Program-made: the position numbers and the translations under genes
Shown here: one piece after another, positions 60,131 through 64,000 of the stretch
How positions within the stretch are numbered: position 1 is the first letter of the stretch
Layout: the number at the start of each line of letters is the position of its first letter
The notes under the pieces: model-generated
Told to the model about the DNA's origin: nothing
The model's input: the letters and a program-made list of their open reading frames with translations, nothing else
Databases searched by the model: none
NCBI GenBank assembly: GCA_045614605.1
Contig: JAZLDH010000021.1
Coordinates: forward strand, 4,513 to 68,512
From: Onthomorpha sp937906975
Lineage (GTDB): Bacteria > Bacteroidota > Bacteroidia > Bacteroidales > P3
DNA: 64,000 nucleotides
Reading direction: 5' to 3'

Positions 60131-60598
60131 ATGAAAGCAAACAAATTCCTATCAACATCTATTCTTTTTTTATTGCTTAGCCTTTTCACTTGCTTGCAAA
60201 CTAACGCACAAGTAAAGGTTGTAGCAGACGGAAGGCTTCAAACAATCTTAGAACGCCACATTGAATACAACGAAATGTCAAGATCTTTACAAGGATACAG
60301 AATAAAAGTAAACGCTTTCACAGGAGCGAACGCCAAAGCAAAAGCATTTGCCCTCAAAGACGAGTTATCTGAAATTTATCCAAGCACAAGAGTTTACGTT
60401 AGTTTTGACGAGCCAAACTTTGTAGTAAAATGTGGAGATTTCATCACAAGATTAGACGCCTACAACCTATTCAAGCACATAAAACCACAGATAAGCTCTG
60501 CAATAATAATAAAAGATTGGATAAACAACCCAATAATCTCAGAACAAGACATAGAACAACAAGAATATTTTGAAGAAAACTTAGAAACAGATTTTTAA
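60131..60598 (+). CDS. Exported SPOR domain protein
   Basis: 155 residues. Signal peptide (to LQTNAQ, near residue 27), then a SPOR-type fold (GYRIKVNAFTGANAKAKAFA, VYVSFDEPNFVVKCGDF, DAYNLFKHIK). SPOR domains bind denuded glycan strands at division sites. The last 25 residues are acidic. It lies between the usp and dipeptidase genes in the same direction. Confidence 0.85.
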   Translation: MKANKFLSTSILFLLLSLFTCLQTNAQVKVVADGRLQTILERHIEYNEMSRSLQGYRIKVNAFTGANAKAKAFALKDELSEIYPSTRVYVSFDEPNFVVKCGDFITRLDAYNLFKHIKPQISSAIIIKDWINNPIISEQDIEQQEYFEENLETDF

Positions 60599-60626
60599 AA
60601 ACCAATAAAAACACAAATAAATAATT

Positions 60627-61994
60627 ATGGATATCAAGACTTATATCGAACAAAACAAAGACAGATTTTTAGAAGAACTATTTTCTTTGATTCGTATTCC
60701 ATCAATCTCTTCAATAGAAGCGCACAAACCAGATATGATTCGTTGCGCACAAAGATGGAAAGAACTAATATTAGAGGCAGGAGCCGACAAATGTGAAATC
60801 ATGCCAACAAAAGGCAATCCTGTTGTTTATGCAGAAAAAATCATTGATGCAACTAAGCCAACAATTCTTATATACGGACACTACGATGTTATGCCAATCG
60901 ACCCAGCAAACGAATGGAGAACAGATCCTTTCGAGCCTGTGGTAAAAGATGGACACATTTGGGCAAGAGGAGCCGATGACGACAAAGGACAAGCCTTCAT
61001 GCACGCAAAAGCATTTGAATACCTTGTAAGAACAAACCAACTTCCATGCAACGTAAAATTTATGTTGGAAGGAGAAGAAGAAATAGGCTCAGTTAGTCTT
61101 TACGATTTCTGCAAAGAAAACAAAGAACTTTTAAAAGCAGACGTTATTTTAGTATCAGACACCTCAATGCTTGCAGCAGATGTTCCGTCAATCACAACAG
61201 GATTACGTGGATTAGGATATGTAGAAGTAAAAGTTACAGGACCAAATCGCGATCTTCACTCAGGACTTTACGGAGGAGCAGTTGCAAATCCAATAAACAT
61301 ACTTTGTCAAATGATAGCAAAACTTACAGATGAAAACAATCACATCACAGTTCCTGGCTTCTACGACAAAGTACTTGTTGTTTCAGAAGAAGAACGTGCA
61401 TTGATGAATCAAGCACCTTTTAACGAAGAAGAATACAAACAAAGCCTTGAGATAAAAGAACTACACGGCGAAAAAGGATACACAACATTGGAACGCACAG
61501 GCATAAGACCAAGTCTTGACTGTTGCGGAATATGGGGAGGATACACAGGAGAAGGAGCAAAAACCGTTATTCCTTCAACTGCACATGCAAAAATCTCATT
61601 CCGTCTTGTACCAGACCAAGATTTTGAAGTAGTAACAGAACAATTTGCTGAATACTTCAAAACCCTTGCACCAGAATCAGTAAAAGTAGAAGTTACACCA
61701 TTACACGGAGGCTACGCATACGTATCGCCAATCGATATGCCAGCATACAAAGCAGCAGAAAAAGCATATCAAACAACATACGGCAAACGTCCAATCCCAA
61801 CAAGAAGCGGTGGAAGTATTCCAATCATAGCAGGATTTGAAAAAATCTTAGGCATAAAATCGATTTTAATGGGCTTTGGTCTTGGTTCAGATGCAATTCA
61901 CTCGCCAAACGAAAACTACCCATTAGAACAATTCTTCAAAGGCATTGAAACAATTCCATATTTCTACAAAGAATATGCTGAATTGATGAAATAA
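60627..61994 (+). CDS. M20 family dipeptidase
   Basis: 455 residues. Metal ligands and catalytic acids: YGHYDVMPIDP (His, Asp), ARGADDDKGQ (Asp), EGEEEIGS (Glu-Glu), VSDTSM (Asp) and a late GLGSDAIHSPNE (His). Dimerisation loop with DLHSGLYGGAV. It is cytosolic, has no signal peptide, and is close to the CNDP/PepV-type dipeptidases. It ends a three-gene run with a strong terminator. Confidence 0.92.
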   Translation: MDIKTYIEQNKDRFLEELFSLIRIPSISSIEAHKPDMIRCAQRWKELILEAGADKCEIMPTKGNPVVYAEKIIDATKPTILIYGHYDVMPIDPANEWRTDPFEPVVKDGHIWARGADDDKGQAFMHAKAFEYLVRTNQLPCNVKFMLEGEEEIGSVSLYDFCKENKELLKADVILVSDTSMLAADVPSITTGLRGLGYVEVKVTGPNRDLHSGLYGGAVANPINILCQMIAKLTDENNHITVPGFYDKVLVVSEEERALMNQAPFNEEEYKQSLEIKELHGEKGYTTLERTGIRPSLDCCGIWGGYTGEGAKTVIPSTAHAKISFRLVPDQDFEVVTEQFAEYFKTLAPESVKVEVTPLHGGYAYVSPIDMPAYKAAEKAYQTTYGKRPIPTRSGGSIPIIAGFEKILGIKSILMGFGLGSDAIHSPNENYPLEQFFKGIETIPYFYKEYAELMK

Positions 61995-62018
61995 AATTCT
62001 TGCAATCTAAGCAAGACA

Positions 62019-62060
62019 AATCCTAAACTCTAAGAGAAATCAAAGAGTTTAGGATTTTTT
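62019..62060 (+). terminator. Terminator after the M20 dipeptidase
   Basis: 13-bp arms AATCCTAAACTCT and AGAGTTTAGGATT with a 12-nt loop, followed by a T run. Confidence 0.85.
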
Positions 62061-62284
62061 CTTTTTCTCTTTTTTCTTTAGAAAATTTCTCTAAGAGAAA
62101 AAAAATTTTTTCTTAGGATTAGAAAATTTTCTCTTTGACTTAGAAAACGTTTTCTTAGACTTTTTTTTGCATCTCATAACCAACAGTTTATTTGTTAATT
62201 ACAAGACCAATCTTTAAGTAAAATATTAATTTATTCCAAAAAAAAGCGAAAAATATATGGGGGGGGGGAGGGGATTTTTTTTAC

Positions 62285-62292
62285 TAACTTTG
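62285..62292 (+). promoter_or_regulatory. -7 box with a G10 tract at the -33 position
   Basis: TAACTTTG, 28 bp before ATG 62321. Counting back 19-20 bp places the -33 element inside the G10 run (62259-62268). Confidence 0.6.
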
Positions 62293-62320
62293 CACGTCAA
62301 ATCTTTTAAAAAATAAAAAT

Positions 62321-64000
62321 ATGAAGAAATACTTATTAACATTATTTTCAGTATTAGTATCAGTAACCCTAATGGGGCAAACAGAATTTAATGATGAAAT
62401 TTTGCCTTTGACTTATAAAATAATAGATACGCAAAACAAGTACGTAAGCGTAAAAAAGAAGCAAAATGCAAGTATCACTAACTTAGTAATACCATCTACT
62501 GTTGTAAACGGCAATACTACATACACCGTTACAGAAATTGCGGATAATGGTTTCCAACACACTCACTCTTTAACAAGTGTTACACTTCCAAACACATTAA
62601 CCACAATAGGTTCTTTCGCTTTCGATGCTTGCCATATAACAACACTATATTTTCCGCCAAGTTTAAAAAAAATAGAAGCGAGCGCCTTTACTTCCTGCAA
62701 CCAATTACGATATATATATATAACTTCAAATGTTACAATAGAAACAGGAGTCTTTAGTAGTTGCTCTGATATTACTGCATACATTCTTGGAGATATTACT
62801 TGGCCAAACGAAAGCAAACCATTAGGTAATAACATTATCAAAATTGTTGCGCCTTGCAGCGAATTAGAGTATTACATAAGTAATCATTCTACTGATTACA
62901 CCAACCACCCTGAGCGTTTTCAATGTATTGATATTTACATAACAAAATCTAATGGCGATTTTGATAACGTAAATACATGGAACAACTATACTTCAAACCC
63001 AAATAATAATTCAACCCCAGGAGTTGATGATTATTTTATTATACAGGAAGGGCATACTATTACCTTAGACCACATTCAACGTGTTAAATCTTACAGATCA
63101 TTAAATAACGGGGTTTTAAAAATAGTAGAAGGAGGTCAGTTAATAGAAATAGACGATAACAATGCCACAAATCAATATCGTACCGATGAAAATGTTAGCG
63201 GAGTGATAGAAGTTGTTACGCCTGCTGAAGAAAACAAATGGAATTTCGTAGGAGCACCTTTCAATGGTTATGATTTATATGCAATGAAATTAAGTCCAAA
63301 TGGTGAAGATGCAACAGTTGTAGAATTTGATTACACTACAAACGATTGGTCTATGAATTACTCTTATGCAAACGATGTAATCGGAGCAGGTGAAGGCTTT
63401 TTCGCTTGGCCGTTTTACGACGGTGGAATAACATTCTCTACAAAAAGAGACTATTCTACACCTTCTTATCAAAACACAGCAAAAGCAAGTGCATCTGATT
63501 TTACTTTAAATAATGGAAATGTAACAGTAGAAAAAACTATTTCGGAAAATGCAAACGCAAGCACCGGTCGTTGGATGGCACTTTCAAATCCTTATCCTGC
63601 AAAACTAAGCGTTAATTCTTTTGTGGGGGATAATTCAGAGGTGATATATGACGATCAAGATCAATCAACTCAAATTCAAGGACAAGGAGTTTATGTTTTA
63701 AATACCACAGTAGTGAATAATTATCAAACATGGGAATATAAATCAAGCGGAGATTTAAATGTAGGTCAAGGATTCTTTGTTAATTTAGCAAGTGGCGAAG
63801 CAATAACATTTAAGAAAAGCCAATTAAGCGTTAATCAAACGCAATCTAAAGCAGAAAGCGAAAAAGAGTTTATTCGTTTTGCGATGATTGAGGGCGAAAG
63901 AGAAAGTGAAGTTTTGTTTGCTCACAATCAAGACGCACAAGAGGGATATGACATTTTCGATGCTAACAAACTATTCGCTATGAGCCACATTGCAGAGCCT
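62321..64000 (+). CDS. BspA-type leucine-rich-repeat surface protein (3' end cut by window)
   Basis: 560 residues are visible and the frame is open to the right edge. Signal peptide MKKYLLTLFSVLVSVTLMGQ. Residues about 50-160 form BspA-like LRR_5 repeats (GFQHTHSLTSVTLPNTLTTI, then FTSCNQLRYIYI). A second region from about 230 onward (WNNYTSNPNNNSTPGVDDYF, WNFVGAPFNGYDLYAM) resembles the filler modules seen before T9SS tails in long surface proteins. A sorting domain would be expected beyond the edge. Confidence 0.8.
   Translation, partial: MKKYLLTLFSVLVSVTLMGQTEFNDEILPLTYKIIDTQNKYVSVKKKQNASITNLVIPSTVVNGNTTYTVTEIADNGFQHTHSLTSVTLPNTLTTIGSFAFDACHITTLYFPPSLKKIEASAFTSCNQLRYIYITSNVTIETGVFSSCSDITAYILGDITWPNESKPLGNNIIKIVAPCSELEYYISNHSTDYTNHPERFQCIDIYITKSNGDFDNVNTWNNYTSNPNNNSTPGVDDYFIIQEGHTITLDHIQRVKSYRSLNNGVLKIVEGGQLIEIDDNNATNQYRTDENVSGVIEVVTPAEENKWNFVGAPFNGYDLYAMKLSPNGEDATVVEFDYTTNDWSMNYSYANDVIGAGEGFFAWPFYDGGITFSTKRDYSTPSYQNTAKASASDFTLNNGNVTVEKTISENANASTGRWMALSNPYPAKLSVNSFVGDNSEVIYDDQDQSTQIQGQGVYVLNTTVVNNYQTWEYKSSGDLNVGQGFFVNLASGEAITFKKSQLSVNQTQSKAESEKEFIRFAMIEGERESEVLFAHNQDAQEGYDIFDANKLFAMSHIAEP

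Larger units (their letters stand above)
61995..62320 (+). other. Intergenic region with terminator, A/T elements, G10 tract and promoter
   Basis: In order: a terminator (62019-62060), A/T elements with CTAAG and CTTAG words including an A8T6 palindrome (62091-62116), AT-rich DNA, a G10 tract followed by AGGGG (62259-62273), a T run, and a -7 box (62285-62292). No gene is seen. Confidence 0.7.

Overview
The window is a stretch of a low-GC Bacteroidota chromosome, most likely class Bacteroidia. The evidence is a GldH lipoprotein, at least six exported proteins with type IX secretion (T9SS) sorting domains, the fibrobacter major-paralogue, DUF4199, DUF2795 and DUF2027/Smr families typical of this phylum, and repeated promoters of the Bacteroidota form TAnnTTTG. 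No rRNA, tRNA, integrase or insertion sequence was seen. TGA is used as a stop, so the standard bacterial code applies.

Layout. 1-4036: 3' part of an ECF sigma factor gene, a His/Cys-rich exported protein, a fibrobacter-paralogue protein and a NatAB-type ABC exporter. 4033-15145: a long minus-strand run of housekeeping genes (purC, gldH, uvrC, threonine aldolase, a lipoprotein, comF, a GH20 hexosaminidase, a small membrane protein, an RsmI-like methylase, rarA, DUF2461). 15207-20386: mscL-cdd, then an accessory island with five 22-bp iteron-like repeats upstream of a two-winged-helix gene carrying a TGA, recR, a sodium/solute symporter and a frameshifted DUF1016 nuclease. 20396-25054: a six-gene minus-strand operon for heptose and envelope sugars (DUF4199, GT2, gmhA, gmhB-like) ending in ywqK-like and mnmA-like genes. 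25213-27112: apbC, nifU, pduO-type cobalamin adenosyltransferase and DUF2795. 27316-32136: an AlbA_2/GHKL protein followed by a 14-blade WD40 ORF, and a divergent Fic protein, separated by a 22-bp palindrome array. 32208-41014: ridA, two tandem M6 metalloproteases and a T9SS cargo. 41167-48622: a Mur ligase, DUF2027/Smr, GT90, a clan CD cysteine protease and two paralogous lipoproteins. 48746-64000: metK, a large T9SS type B protein, hisS, ygiQ, hutH, ruvB, a universal stress protein, a SPOR protein, an M20 dipeptidase and a truncated leucine-rich-repeat surface protein.

Main observations. (1) The WD40 ORF has no ATG for about 340 codons. Its reading frame runs back into the end of the AlbA_2 gene, where a U-UUA-AAA heptamer lies in exactly the frame needed for a -1 ribosomal frameshift, so an AlbA_2-GHKL-WD40 fusion of about 1068 residues may be made. 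(2) The metK leader has the conserved blocks of a SAM-II riboswitch, starting almost at the predicted transcription start. (3) Iterons with a 22-bp period precede a Rep-like winged-helix gene. (4) Three 22-bp palindromic repeats lie between the AlbA_2 and Fic genes. (5) A G10 tract sits where the -33 element of a surface-protein promoter should be. (6) A family of A8T8 palindromes recurs between genes.

All functional calls rest on reading motifs and recalled family features; no database search was run.
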